Shown here one piece after another: positions 1 through 6,576 of a stretch of 23,485 bases of DNA (positions within the stretch are counted from its first letter, which is position 1; every line of letters starts with the position of its first letter). The stretch covers positions 1 to 23,485 of IMG/VR virus record IMGVR_UViG_3300008113_000391, one strand, 5' to 3'. Made by a program: the position numbers and the translations under genes. The notes under the pieces are model-generated. The model searched no databases, had not been told where the DNA came from, and saw only the letters and a program-made list of their open reading frames with translations. Source of the stretch: a virus.

Positions 1-1496
1 TGAAGGAGGTCATCGATGCTGTTGGCGACGGTCGTGATGTTGTGGTTCGCAAGAGCCGCGACATGGGGGCGAGTTGGCTGCTGGCTGCGGTGGCTGGGTG
101 GGGCTGGCTGTTCAAGGGTTGGCAGGCGCTGCTGGTCAGTCGCGTGGAGGATGGCGTGGATCGCCCCGGTGATCCTGACAGCCTGATGTGGAAGGTGGAC
201 TTCCTTCTTCAGAGTCAGCCGCCTTGGTTGCTTCCCGGGCCTGCGGACGAGTTGCTCCGGCGTGGTTCGGAGACCCGGCAGCACATGATGTTGAGGAATC
301 CGCTGTCGGGGGCGACGATTGCGGGTCAGGCGAGTACTGCCCATGTCGGCCGTGGTGGCCGCAGAACCCTGATTCTGTTCGACGAGTTCGCGTCGATGGG
401 GGAGGCCGAGGCTGCTTGGCGGTCTGCGGCGGATGCCTCGGCGTGTCGGATTGCGGTGAGTACCCCACTTGGGAGCGGAACCCAGTACTCGACGCTGGTG
501 CGGATGGCCCGGACGCAGGGGGATCCGAGGCTGGTGGAGTTGCTGTACACGGATCACCCGCTGAAGGGGGCCAATGCGGAGACCCGGGTGGATGTGGACG
601 GCCGGGTGACGGGGATGGCTGGGTCGGAGTTCGTGTGGACACCGTGGCTTGGGGAGCAGATGAAGCGCCGCGACACGGTGGACATGGCGCAGAATGTCTT
701 TGCGACCGAGGTGGGCAGCGGTTCGAACTTCTTCACGCCGGGAGTGGTGACGGCGCACGCGAACGAGTTTGCGGTGGGTGGGGAGAAGTGCGAGTTGCTC
801 CGGGGTCGGTTCGTGGCGGATCCCCACGGGCGGTGGCGGGTGTTCCGCCACGGGGATGTGGAGCGGGAATATGTGATGTTCGCGGATCCGTCGTATGGGA
901 CGGGTTCGGCGAATGCGGCGATCTGCGTGATGGACGCGGACAACCGGGAGGTGGTGGCTGAGTTTGCCGACCCGAATGTCCCGCCGCACGACTTGGCGCA
1001 GGAGATGGTGGAGGTGGCGATGACGGCCTACCGGGGTCGGCGGCTGCCGATGATCGGGTGGGAGGTCTACGGCCCGGGTGCGGCGATGCACCACGACTTC
1101 CAGCGGATCGGGTACTCGGCGGTGTACCGCCAGCGGATGGTGGGAACCACGACCGAGCGGCTGACGGTTCGGTACGGCTGGAACAGCAGCCGGAGGGCGA
1201 AGCGGACGCTGCTCGGGGCGCTGAGTCGGGCGATCAGTCAGGGGACTGTTCGGATTCCGAGCGAAGAAACATTGCGGGAGATGATGGATTATGTGATACT
1301 TGATGACGGATCGATCGAGGCCGCGTCTGTGCGCGACCTAGCATCGGGCGCGCGTGAGTCTCACGGCGATCGTGTGATTGCTTGTGCTGGCGCGCTGATG
1401 CTTTGTGAGGAGGGAGTCAGTTCCGAGAACAGGGACGCGGCTCTTCCGAGCGAGGCATTGGGAGTGATTCTCAAGCACGACGAGGTGTTCCGATGA
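1..1496 (+). CDS. Phage terminase large subunit (5' end outside window)
   Basis: This is the packaging motor ATPase and headful nuclease, which drives genome DNA into the procapsid through the portal. The frame is open from the left edge (codons from base 3), so the gene starts upstream; the GTG at 42 is internal. A variant Walker A (KSRDMGAS) lies at 51-74 and is preceded by the usual lead-in. A Walker B-type strand ending LFDEF is at about 372-389, with Asp-Glu at 381-386. A coupling motif (STP) is at 459-467. The RNase H-like nuclease half shows an Asp in FADPS (885-887) and a late Asp in HGDRV (1368-1370). The stop overlaps the next start (ATGA, 1493-1496). Codon use is odd: GGG, CGG and GTG dominate to about 1280 and then nearly vanish. 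The family call is firm; the exact subfamily is not assigned. Confidence 0.93.
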   Translation, partial: KEVIDAVGDGRDVVVRKSRDMGASWLLAAVAGWGWLFKGWQALLVSRVEDGVDRPGDPDSLMWKVDFLLQSQPPWLLPGPADELLRRGSETRQHMMLRNPLSGATIAGQASTAHVGRGGRRTLILFDEFASMGEAEAAWRSAADASACRIAVSTPLGSGTQYSTLVRMARTQGDPRLVELLYTDHPLKGANAETRVDVDGRVTGMAGSEFVWTPWLGEQMKRRDTVDMAQNVFATEVGSGSNFFTPGVVTAHANEFAVGGEKCELLRGRFVADPHGRWRVFRHGDVEREYVMFADPSYGTGSANAAICVMDADNREVVAEFADPNVPPHDLAQEMVEVAMTAYRGRRLPMIGWEVYGPGAAMHHDFQRIGYSAVYRQRMVGTTTERLTVRYGWNSSRRAKRTLLGALSRAISQGTVRIPSEETLREMMDYVILDDGSIEAASVRDLASGARESHGDRVIACAGALMLCEEGVSSENRDAALPSEALGVILKHDEVFR

Positions 1497-1639
1497 ACTA
1501 CGGCGCAGGCTACGGCAGCGGCAAGAAGCACAAGATGCCGAACGGCTCGATGATGTCCGGTGCGAAGCACTCGACCAAGGGCAATGGCAAGGGCGGCGGT
1601 AAGGGCGGCCCGAAGAAGTTGAAGCCGAAGAAGGGCTGA
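1493..1639 (+). CDS. Small Gly/Lys-rich protein, 48 aa
   Basis: Function is not recognised. The start overlaps the terminase stop as ATGA, which suggests translational coupling. The product begins MNYGAGYGSGKKHK. Its second half is almost only Gly, Lys and Pro, so it is strongly basic and probably disordered. The same Gly/Lys composition recurs in the 60 aa gene just before the portal (4606-4788). It is the first of a chain of very small basic genes between terminase and portal. A nucleic-acid-binding or DNA-condensing role would fit the charge but is only an inference. The coupled start, uninterrupted frame and tight packing support a real gene. Confidence 0.6.
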   Translation: MNYGAGYGSGKKHKMPNGSMMSGAKHSTKGNGKGGGKGGPKKLKPKKG

Positions 1640-1641
1640 TC

Positions 1642-1803
1642 ATGTCCGCTCCTCGTCCAACGGCATCGGCGGCCCGTGGTGTAACGATCGGCGGCTTCTC
1701 GGGTCGCAGGATCATCCGTCCCTTCGAAGACCTTCGCGAGAAGGACGAGAAGAAGAAGGACGATGACGAGGACGAGAAGCGGAAGCACGAGCCACGCCGA
1801 TGA
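1642..1803 (+). CDS. Small charged protein, 53 aa
   Basis: Function is not recognised. The ATG at 1642 follows the previous stop by two bases, and the stop overlaps the next start (ATGA, 1800-1803). The N-terminal half (residues 1-30) is small-residue and Arg rich, including a GGFSGRRIIRPFED segment. The C-terminal half (about 31-53) is a run of alternating Glu/Asp and Lys/Arg, likely a charged helix or disordered tail. No cysteines or membrane segment are present. Its place in the coupled chain is the main support for it being a gene. Confidence 0.55.
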   Translation: MSAPRPTASAARGVTIGGFSGRRIIRPFEDLREKDEKKKDDDEDEKRKHEPRR

Positions 1804-2030
1804 AGAAGAAGCGGCCACCCAACCTCTCTGTCGGACGCGGTGAGAAACTTCCCGTGTCGAAGGGCGCTGGCCTGACCGCGAAGGGCCGCGCGAAGTACAA
1901 CGCCGCGACCGGGTCGAACCTCAAGGCTCCCCAGCCCGAGGGAGGCGCTCGCAAGAAGTCGTTCTGCGCGCGCTCCGCTGGCTGGACTGGCGAGCGTGGC
2001 AAGGCTGCTCGCAGAAGGTGGAAGTGCTGA
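1800..2030 (+). CDS. Small basic conserved phage protein (DUF6321-like), 76 aa
   Basis: A lysine- and arginine-rich protein with a pattern I recognise from many phages: GAGLTAKGRAKYNAATGSN near residues 22-40, then LKAPQPEGG, KKSFCARSAG and the C-terminal RRRWKC. I recall this family as DUF6321, from memory only. The biochemical role is unknown. Two cysteines (one in SFCAR, one at the C terminus) are conserved in the relatives I remember. The start overlaps the upstream stop (ATGA) and the stop overlaps the next start (TGATG at 2028-2032), so it sits in a translationally coupled string between terminase and portal. Confidence 0.75.
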   Translation: MKKKRPPNLSVGRGEKLPVSKGAGLTAKGRAKYNAATGSNLKAPQPEGGARKKSFCARSAGWTGERGKAARRRWKC

Positions 2031-2167
2031 TGGCTGCGAAGAAGAACTCGCTCGTCGGCAACATCAACCGCCGCAAGGCGGCTGGGACATCGCGCCCGAA
2101 GTCGAAGTCCACGGTCAGCGACAAGGCGTATGCCGACATGAAGCGCAACTGGGGCAGGAAACGCTGA
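2030..2167 (+). CDS. Small basic protein, 45 aa
   Basis: Function is not recognised. The ATG overlaps the previous stop (TGATG), and its own stop overlaps the following ATG in the same way. The product is strongly basic. It contains a SLVGNINRRKAAGTSRP segment followed by a Ser/Lys-rich stretch and a helix-like C terminus with Tyr, Met and Trp. I have an impression of having seen the NRRKAAGTSRPKSKSTVS pattern in other phage and plasmid microproteins, but I cannot name a family. It belongs to the chain of small basic genes. Confidence 0.6.
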   Translation: MAAKKNSLVGNINRRKAAGTSRPKSKSTVSDKAYADMKRNWGRKR

Positions 2168-2388
2168 TGCCCCGCGACTACCGCTCCGAGTACCTGAAGT
2201 TCCAGTCCTCGACCGCGTCGAAGAAGGATCGCGCGTCTCGGAACAAGGCTCGCAGGGAGGCGATCCGCGACGGCCGCGTCCGAAAGGGCGATGGCAAGGA
2301 CATCGACCACAGGAACGGGAACCCCCGAGACAACCGCAGGTCGAACCTCCGCGTGACATCACGCTCGCACAACAGGAGCAAGAAGTGA
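2167..2388 (+). CDS. Minimal HNH-type putative endonuclease, 73 aa
   Basis: The first half is a very basic helix (MPRDYRSEY, then many Lys/Arg). The second half carries DIDHRNGNPRDNRRSNLR at about residues 43-60, then SRSHNRSKK. This matches the Asp-His, Asn-rich core of HNH_3-type nucleases, in which DH and the spaced Asn residues form the beta-beta-alpha metal finger. Small HNH proteins beside terminase genes help cos cleavage or packaging in some phages (HK97-type), so a packaging role is a reasonable guess. It is shorter than most HNH enzymes and lacks obvious Zn-binding CxxC pairs, so it may instead be only a DNA-binding relative. The ATG at 2167 was chosen because it overlaps the previous stop; the frame is open further upstream but only as a shadow. 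Confidence 0.75.
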   Translation: MPRDYRSEYLKFQSSTASKKDRASRNKARREAIRDGRVRKGDGKDIDHRNGNPRDNRRSNLRVTSRSHNRSKK

Positions 2389-2392
2389 TGCC

Positions 2393-3601
2393 GTGCGATG
2401 GGAACTGTACAACCGTCTGCTGCGTCGAGCCGACAGGTACATGCGGTGGAAGAACTTCACCAGCATCGATGGAAAGGACGCGCACGACTTCGCGATCGAC
2501 GCGCTTCGCGCCGAAGGCGTTGAGTTGCGCAGGATCCACTTCGATATGGTGGATGCGATCAGGCGCGAACTTGGAAGGCGAGGCGGCGAAGGACGCGAGA
2601 GGGTGCGGTCGGAGAGGCCGCGACAGTTTCTCGACGGAGACCGGAAGTGGTTCGACCCCGAGCCTGAACGCGACTGGTTCGATGCATGGAGTTACTGGCT
2701 GTCCCCGAGGCAGCGCGAGGTCGCGCTCATGCTCTCGGAAGGTCTTCGGAAGCAGGATGTCGCCGCACGGATCGGAGTCACCCCTGCTCGCGTCTCGCAG
2801 ATCGTTCAGGACATCGAGAGAATCTACACCACGCTGATCGAAGCGCGGCAGAAAGAGGATGGAACCATGACGATGTTCACGGCATTCACAGAGCAGTTCC
2901 GCAAGCAGGACATCTGCCTGTTCAGCGACTTCATCGGCGACACGGCTCCGCTCGGGGTCGTTCCGACCGCGACCACGCAAGTCTCGATCTTCTCGTTCTC
3001 CAACACGAACACCGACACGCAGCAGCCGAACCAGCCGCTCGGGACGATGACCATGACCGTGCCATCGGCCGCGAACTCGGCCGTGGGCGTGTACCCGGCG
3101 ATCGGCGTGTATCCGGCCGCTCCCATCGCCGCTGGTGGATCGGTCAACCGTGACTTCCGCGTGGGCCGTGGCGAGATCGACTTCGAAGCGCGCCTCAAGA
3201 GCGTGGCGAACAACGCGAATGTCTGCGTCACATTCGGAATCGGTCTTCCGACCGACACCGGGGGCATCGCCGCAACCCACCTCGCTGGGTTCTACGCATT
3301 CGGAACCGACTCCAACTGGACTGCCGCGCTCATCGTGAACGGCTCGATCGTCCGTTCGGTCGCCACCAGCGTTTCCAAGACTGTCTTCAGCGACTTCCGC
3401 GTGTTCCTCGATGCCGATGCGAACCGCGCCAAACTCTACGCGAACGGCACGCTGGTCGCGACATTCGACGGCCAGTTGCCGACGAACGCCGGACTCCTTC
3501 CTCACATCGAGATTCGCGACCGCACGCAGACTGGATCGCTTGCGTCGGCACAGTCCGTCGAGGCCGACTACATGCTGGTCAAGTTGAAGGCCAACCGATG
3601 A
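2393..3601 (+). CDS. Sigma-factor-like HTH protein fused to a virion-type beta-rich protein, 402 aa
   Basis: Residues 1-158 look like a short sigma-70-type regulator. An N-terminal helical part (about 4-62) resembles region 2. A clear region-4 helix-turn-helix runs from LSPRQREVALML to RVSQIVQDIERI (about 103-144). Residues 159-402 read straight on, with no stop, into a protein that is paralogous to the next gene: shared blocks are LF-DFI (about 18 residues in), GEI-FEARLK, and a near-C-terminal IEIRDR followed by DYM. The 244-residue second half begins at a Met (ATG 2867) preceded by AGAGGA, so it may also be made separately. I chose GTG 2393, four bases after the upstream stop. ATG 2388 is in another frame and reads as a shadow; the next in-frame ATG is 2441. 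The stop overlaps the next start (ATGA). Confidence 0.8.
   Translation: MRWELYNRLLRRADRYMRWKNFTSIDGKDAHDFAIDALRAEGVELRRIHFDMVDAIRRELGRRGGEGRERVRSERPRQFLDGDRKWFDPEPERDWFDAWSYWLSPRQREVALMLSEGLRKQDVAARIGVTPARVSQIVQDIERIYTTLIEARQKEDGTMTMFTAFTEQFRKQDICLFSDFIGDTAPLGVVPTATTQVSIFSFSNTNTDTQQPNQPLGTMTMTVPSAANSAVGVYPAIGVYPAAPIAAGGSVNRDFRVGRGEIDFEARLKSVANNANVCVTFGIGLPTDTGGIAATHLAGFYAFGTDSNWTAALIVNGSIVRSVATSVSKTVFSDFRVFLDADANRAKLYANGTLVATFDGQLPTNAGLLPHIEIRDRTQTGSLASAQSVEADYMLVKLKANR
2855..2869 (+). promoter_or_regulatory. Probable internal ribosome binding site and start codon
   Basis: GAGGA (2855-2859) lies seven bases before an in-frame ATG at 2867. This is exactly where the regulator-like half ends and the 244 aa virion-type half begins. 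It would let the second half be translated alone as well as in the fusion. The paralogous next gene begins at the equivalent residue, with MTLL against MTMF here. Confidence 0.5.
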
Positions 3602-4332
3602 CCCTGCTCCATACATTCACCGATTGGATCCCGAAGAAGAACCTGACGCTGTTCACGGACTTCATTTCCAGCGCGAAGCCGTTCGGAATCGTCAGGTCGA
3701 ACAACGCGACCATCGGAATCCCGACCGATGTGTACAGCAACGAGAACGCGGATTGCCTCGGAACCGTAACATGCACGCTCGGGATAGGAACCAGCGGCAC
3801 GGTGTTCGCCAACCGGATCGGCATATTCCAGTCGGTCGATACTTCGGCCGCGATTAGCCGAGCATGGGACATCAGGAAAGGCGAGTACGAGATCGAGGCT
3901 CGCCTGAAGACGAGCGTCAGCGCGGCTGCGGACTGCATAATGACCTGCGGCTACACGCTGAACCACAATCAGGCTCTTGAGTCGGGTGCGTACTTCTACC
4001 ACCTGAACGGCCAAACGACATGGAGGGCGGCGGTATCGGCCGGAGCGGCCGTTCCGGGGCAGAACATCCTTGCCGAGTTCGACACCGGGGTTCCCGTAGC
4101 GAACTGGCAGGTTCTCCGTGTCGAATCGACGAAGGCCGCGACGAACTTCCTGTTCTTCGTGAATGGTCAGCGCGTGTGGAAGTGGGTCGGAAACGATGTC
4201 GCCGAACGGGCGGCTACTGGTTCATACGCCATGCCGTGCATCGAGATCAGAGACCGTGTCGCCGGAGGTGGCGCACGGGCGAACTCGTTCACGGTTGACT
4301 ACATGAAGACCGAGGAAAGGATCGTGCGCTGA
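3598..4332 (+). CDS. Virion-type beta-rich protein, paralogue of the preceding C-terminal domain, 244 aa
   Basis: The protein is exactly as long as the second half of the previous gene and shares several blocks with it. These include KNLTLFTDFI near residue 20, KGEYEIEARLK near the middle and MPCIEIRDR close to the end. The middle pattern (GEYEIEARLK, later NGQRVWKWVG) resembles the strand arrangement of concanavalin/LamG-like jelly-roll folds, a guess from pattern only. Such domains in phages serve as decoration proteins, head fibres or carbohydrate-binding parts. The start overlaps the upstream stop (ATGA) and the stop overlaps the next ATG. A role in the virion is inferred from context. 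Confidence 0.75.
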   Translation: MTLLHTFTDWIPKKNLTLFTDFISSAKPFGIVRSNNATIGIPTDVYSNENADCLGTVTCTLGIGTSGTVFANRIGIFQSVDTSAAISRAWDIRKGEYEIEARLKTSVSAAADCIMTCGYTLNHNQALESGAYFYHLNGQTTWRAAVSAGAAVPGQNILAEFDTGVPVANWQVLRVESTKAATNFLFFVNGQRVWKWVGNDVAERAATGSYAMPCIEIRDRVAGGGARANSFTVDYMKTEERIVR

Positions 4333-4463
4333 TGCCGTTCAAGTCGAAGGCACAGCAGAAGTACATGTTCGCCACCATGCCGAAGACGGCGAAGAAGTGG
4401 GCGAGCGAGACGAAGAACATCAAGTCGCTGCCCAAGAAGGCCGCGAAGAAACGGAGCAAGTGA
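4332..4463 (+). CDS. Small basic protein of the PFKSKAQQ type, 43 aa
   Basis: The product starts MPFKSKAQQKYMFATMPKTA, followed by a WASETKNIKSLP segment and a Lys/Arg-rich tail. I recognise the opening as a widespread short phage and bacterial protein pattern (usually PFKSKAQQRFMFA with a later ETPNIKSLP). Its function is unknown to me. The start and stop both overlap neighbours as TGATG, so it is translated as part of the coupled chain leading up to the portal gene. It is strongly basic, with no cysteines or membrane segment. Confidence 0.7.
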   Translation: MPFKSKAQQKYMFATMPKTAKKWASETKNIKSLPKKAAKKRSK

Positions 4464-4603
4464 TGCCGACCCCAGTCTCATCGCAGAGAGAGCGCCTGAT
4501 GCACGAGAAGATGCACCGCTCCGGCAAGGCCAAGACCCCGCTCGCGCGAGCAGGGCGCAAGATGAACGGAAACTGCAAGAAGTGCGCGAAGCGCAGGAGT
4601 TGA
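4463..4603 (+). CDS. Small basic protein with CxxC, 46 aa
   Basis: Function is not recognised. The product is rich in Arg, Lys, Met and Ser, with a C-terminal GNCKKCAKRRS. The single CxxC pair could bind metal only by dimerising or with other ligands. The ATG at 4463 overlaps the previous stop (TGATG), which decides the start although the frame is open further upstream. It is one of the series of microproteins between terminase and portal. Confidence 0.6.
   Translation: MPTPVSSQRERLMHEKMHRSGKAKTPLARAGRKMNGNCKKCAKRRS
4595..4599 (+). promoter_or_regulatory. Ribosome binding site for the 4606 gene
   Basis: AGGAG sits six bases before ATG 4606, inside the end of the previous gene. It favours this ATG over the in-frame upstream GTG at 4582. 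Confidence 0.65.
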
Positions 4604-4605
4604 AC

Positions 4606-4788
4606 ATGGCAAAGGCGAAGAACCGATACGGAAACGGTGGAGCGAAGAAGGGTGGCAATGACGGCGGTAAGAACGGCGCGCATCGTGGCGCTCTTTCTCG
4701 CCGTCGCAGCGCGAAGCCAGCGGTGGTGCGGAAGACCGCGCAGGTCGGCCTTCAGGCCGGAGGCGAGGTCGGCGGCGGAAAGAAGTGA
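4606..4788 (+). CDS. Small Gly/Lys/Arg-rich protein, 60 aa
   Basis: Function is not recognised. The first third is low-complexity (YGNGGAKKGGNDGGKNG), the middle is Arg-rich, and the end is Gly/Lys-rich. The composition echoes the 48 aa protein directly after terminase, so the accessory island is bounded on both sides by Gly/Lys-rich microproteins. ATG 4606 is supported by the AGGAG six bases upstream and lies two bases after the previous stop. The stop is embedded in the portal gene's ribosome binding site. The protein is probably disordered; nucleic-acid binding is only an inference. Confidence 0.6.
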   Translation: MAKAKNRYGNGGAKKGGNDGGKNGAHRGALSRRRSAKPAVVRKTAQVGLQAGGEVGGGKK

Positions 4789-4795
4789 GGTGATC
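4787..4795 (+). promoter_or_regulatory. Extended Shine-Dalgarno site of the portal gene
   Basis: GAGGTGATC matches nine bases of the standard bacterial anti-Shine-Dalgarno 3' end of 16S rRNA. The GAGG core is six bases from ATG 4797. It overlaps the stop of the previous gene and predicts strong initiation of portal synthesis. Confidence 0.7.
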
Positions 4796-4796
4796 G

Positions 4797-6575
4797 ATGC
4801 TCGACCTTTCGTTTGATTCAATCCGCCGAGAGGTGGAGAGCGCGGAGAGATTCCGCGACACGCATCTTTCGTCCCTTCGGACGATGGTCGAGAAGTACCA
4901 CGGCCCCGCGTTCCGCGATGACCGTGCCGATCCCTACATCGACGATCCCGAGAACTTCGGACACGAGTATGTGTCGCTGGTGCTGCCCCGCATCATCCAC
5001 GACACTCCGAAGTTCCGAGTGAAGTTGGGCGAGCCGATGCTCGACCTGATGATCGGGCGCAGGCTTCAGATCGCGATCAACCGCTGGTCGCGCATCACGA
5101 AACTGCGCCGGACGCTTGAGCGTGTCGCCACCGACATGCTGTTCACATACGGCGTTGCGCTCACGGTGAGTGAGCCGCGTCCCGAGGTCAGGAAGACCGA
5201 TGGGAAGGAGCCGTATCTTCCCCGGGTCTACCGCATCAGTCCCGAGCGGTTCTTCATGGATCCGGCCGCGACCCACATCGAGGACGCTCGGTTCATGGGC
5301 CATTGCTACGCGATGGACAAGAACGACCTCGTCGCGCGCGCGGAGAACGACAAGACCTACGACCTTGAGGCGATCCTCTCGATCCCGTCAGGCACAGACC
5401 TCGACGAGATCCGCGATGACAACGGCCGAGACATCGAGGATCGCAAGGAACTTGCCGTCTACGAGGTTTGGGTTCCCGAGTCCGACGAGTCGGCGGCCGA
5501 GGAGATCGACGAACTGCTCGGCCCCGGCATGGTGAACGGGACGATCTACACCTTCGTGAAGGGGCGGTCGAAGTCGAGCAAGTGGGACGGGTACATCCGC
5601 AAGCCCATCCCGTACTTCGGCCCCCGCAACGGCCCGTACACCGTCTTCGGCGTGTACACCGTCCCCGATGACCCGTACCCGCTGTCGCCCCTGATGGCGA
5701 TCCAGTCGCAGGTCGAGGATCTCAACGCCCACCTGACAAGCGTTCGGTCGAGCGCGGCCGCCTACAAGCGGCTCGTCATGGTCGATGCGCGCAACGCGAA
5801 ACTGGCGCAGGACATCAAGGACAGGCCGCACGACTACATCATCCTGTCGGAGAGCCTCGACAAGGACAAGGTGGTCAACCTTGAGGTCGGCGGCATCACC
5901 CAGCAGCAGGTGCAGTACTCGCAGATGGCGCAGGATCGCCTCGACCGCGTGTCGGGCATCCATGACGCGATGCGCGGCAACATCCAAGGCTCGGCGACAG
6001 CAACCGAGGTCGCCGTGGCCGAGTCCAGCGCCACCATGCGCATGGCGCACCTCAAGCGCCAGTTCCAAGAGTCGGTCGATGATCTCGCTCGATCAGTTTT
6101 GTGGTACATGTGGCACGACGATCGTGTCGCATTCCCGCTCGGGCGCGAGGGCGCGGAGGCTCTGTTGGAGGCTGACCCGAAGTTCACGGGCGGCGTGCGG
6201 ATGCCGGGGTGGGAGGATCTTGAGGTCGCCGTCGATGCGTACAGCATGGAGCGCGTCTCCGAGGCGCTCGTGCAGAAGCGCGCGATGGAACTGCTTCAGA
6301 TCACCACCTCGGTCGCTCAGGGAATGATGGCGATGCCGTTCATCAAGTGGCGCGAGATCCTCTCGGTGGTCGGCGATGCGCTGAACATGCCGCACCTCGC
6401 CGACATGATCGATCAGAACGCCATGATGCAGATGGCCCAGCAGCAGCAGGCCGCGCAGGCTGGAGCGATGCCCGGGCCGTCAGGTGGGCCGCCGCTGAAC
6501 GAGATGGGCGAGCCGAACCCGATCCCCGCAAGCAGCAGGGCAGGTCTCCAAGGAGCCGCCAACAGGGCGATGTGA
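4797..6575 (+). CDS. Portal protein, 592 aa
   Basis: The portal forms the dodecameric ring at one capsid vertex; it docks terminase during packaging and the tail afterwards. The N-terminal third shows the usual head-to-tail connector pattern, from RDTHLSSLRTMVEKYHG near residue 21 through SLVLPRIIHDTPKF. A central region holds YRISPERFFMDPAA and VYTVPDDPYPLSPLM. A long helical stem segment includes QSQVEDLNAHL and later SGIHDAMRGNIQGSATATEVA. The last about 50 residues are Gln-, Pro- and Gly-rich and probably flexible. The length is in the usual range for portals of short-tailed phages. Position after terminase and before scaffold and coat agrees. The start is set by the strong ribosome site just upstream. 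Confidence 0.92.
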   Translation: MLDLSFDSIRREVESAERFRDTHLSSLRTMVEKYHGPAFRDDRADPYIDDPENFGHEYVSLVLPRIIHDTPKFRVKLGEPMLDLMIGRRLQIAINRWSRITKLRRTLERVATDMLFTYGVALTVSEPRPEVRKTDGKEPYLPRVYRISPERFFMDPAATHIEDARFMGHCYAMDKNDLVARAENDKTYDLEAILSIPSGTDLDEIRDDNGRDIEDRKELAVYEVWVPESDESAAEEIDELLGPGMVNGTIYTFVKGRSKSSKWDGYIRKPIPYFGPRNGPYTVFGVYTVPDDPYPLSPLMAIQSQVEDLNAHLTSVRSSAAAYKRLVMVDARNAKLAQDIKDRPHDYIILSESLDKDKVVNLEVGGITQQQVQYSQMAQDRLDRVSGIHDAMRGNIQGSATATEVAVAESSATMRMAHLKRQFQESVDDLARSVLWYMWHDDRVAFPLGREGAEALLEADPKFTGGVRMPGWEDLEVAVDAYSMERVSEALVQKRAMELLQITTSVAQGMMAMPFIKWREILSVVGDALNMPHLADMIDQNAMMQMAQQQQAAQAGAMPGPSGGPPLNEMGEPNPIPASSRAGLQGAANRAM

Positions 6576-6576
6576 C

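Noticed and set aside
3-18. Strong AAGGAGG-like site followed by ATG at base 16, a possible gene start
   Set aside because: The ATG frame ends after about 56 codons with no coding character. The bases instead encode the normal lead-in (KEVIDAVGDGRDVVV) to the terminase Walker A in frame 3, so the match is coincidental.
188-961. 257-codon + strand frame overlapping terminase
   Set aside because: It is the +2 shadow of the GGG/CGG-rich terminase segment: very Gly/Arg-rich with no domain pattern.
2388-2837. ATG at 2388 overlapping the HNH gene stop in the TGATG style used by its neighbours
   Set aside because: The frame gives a Cys/Arg/Ser-rich product without family pattern, while the frame from GTG 2393 gives a clear sigma-like HTH. 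The start of that gene is therefore slightly uncertain, but the 2388 frame is a shadow.
1712-3616. 634-codon open frame on the - strand
   Set aside because: It is antisense to six convincing + strand genes, its product has no recognisable family and is Arg/Asp/Val-rich, and it matches the mirror of the + strand codon bias.
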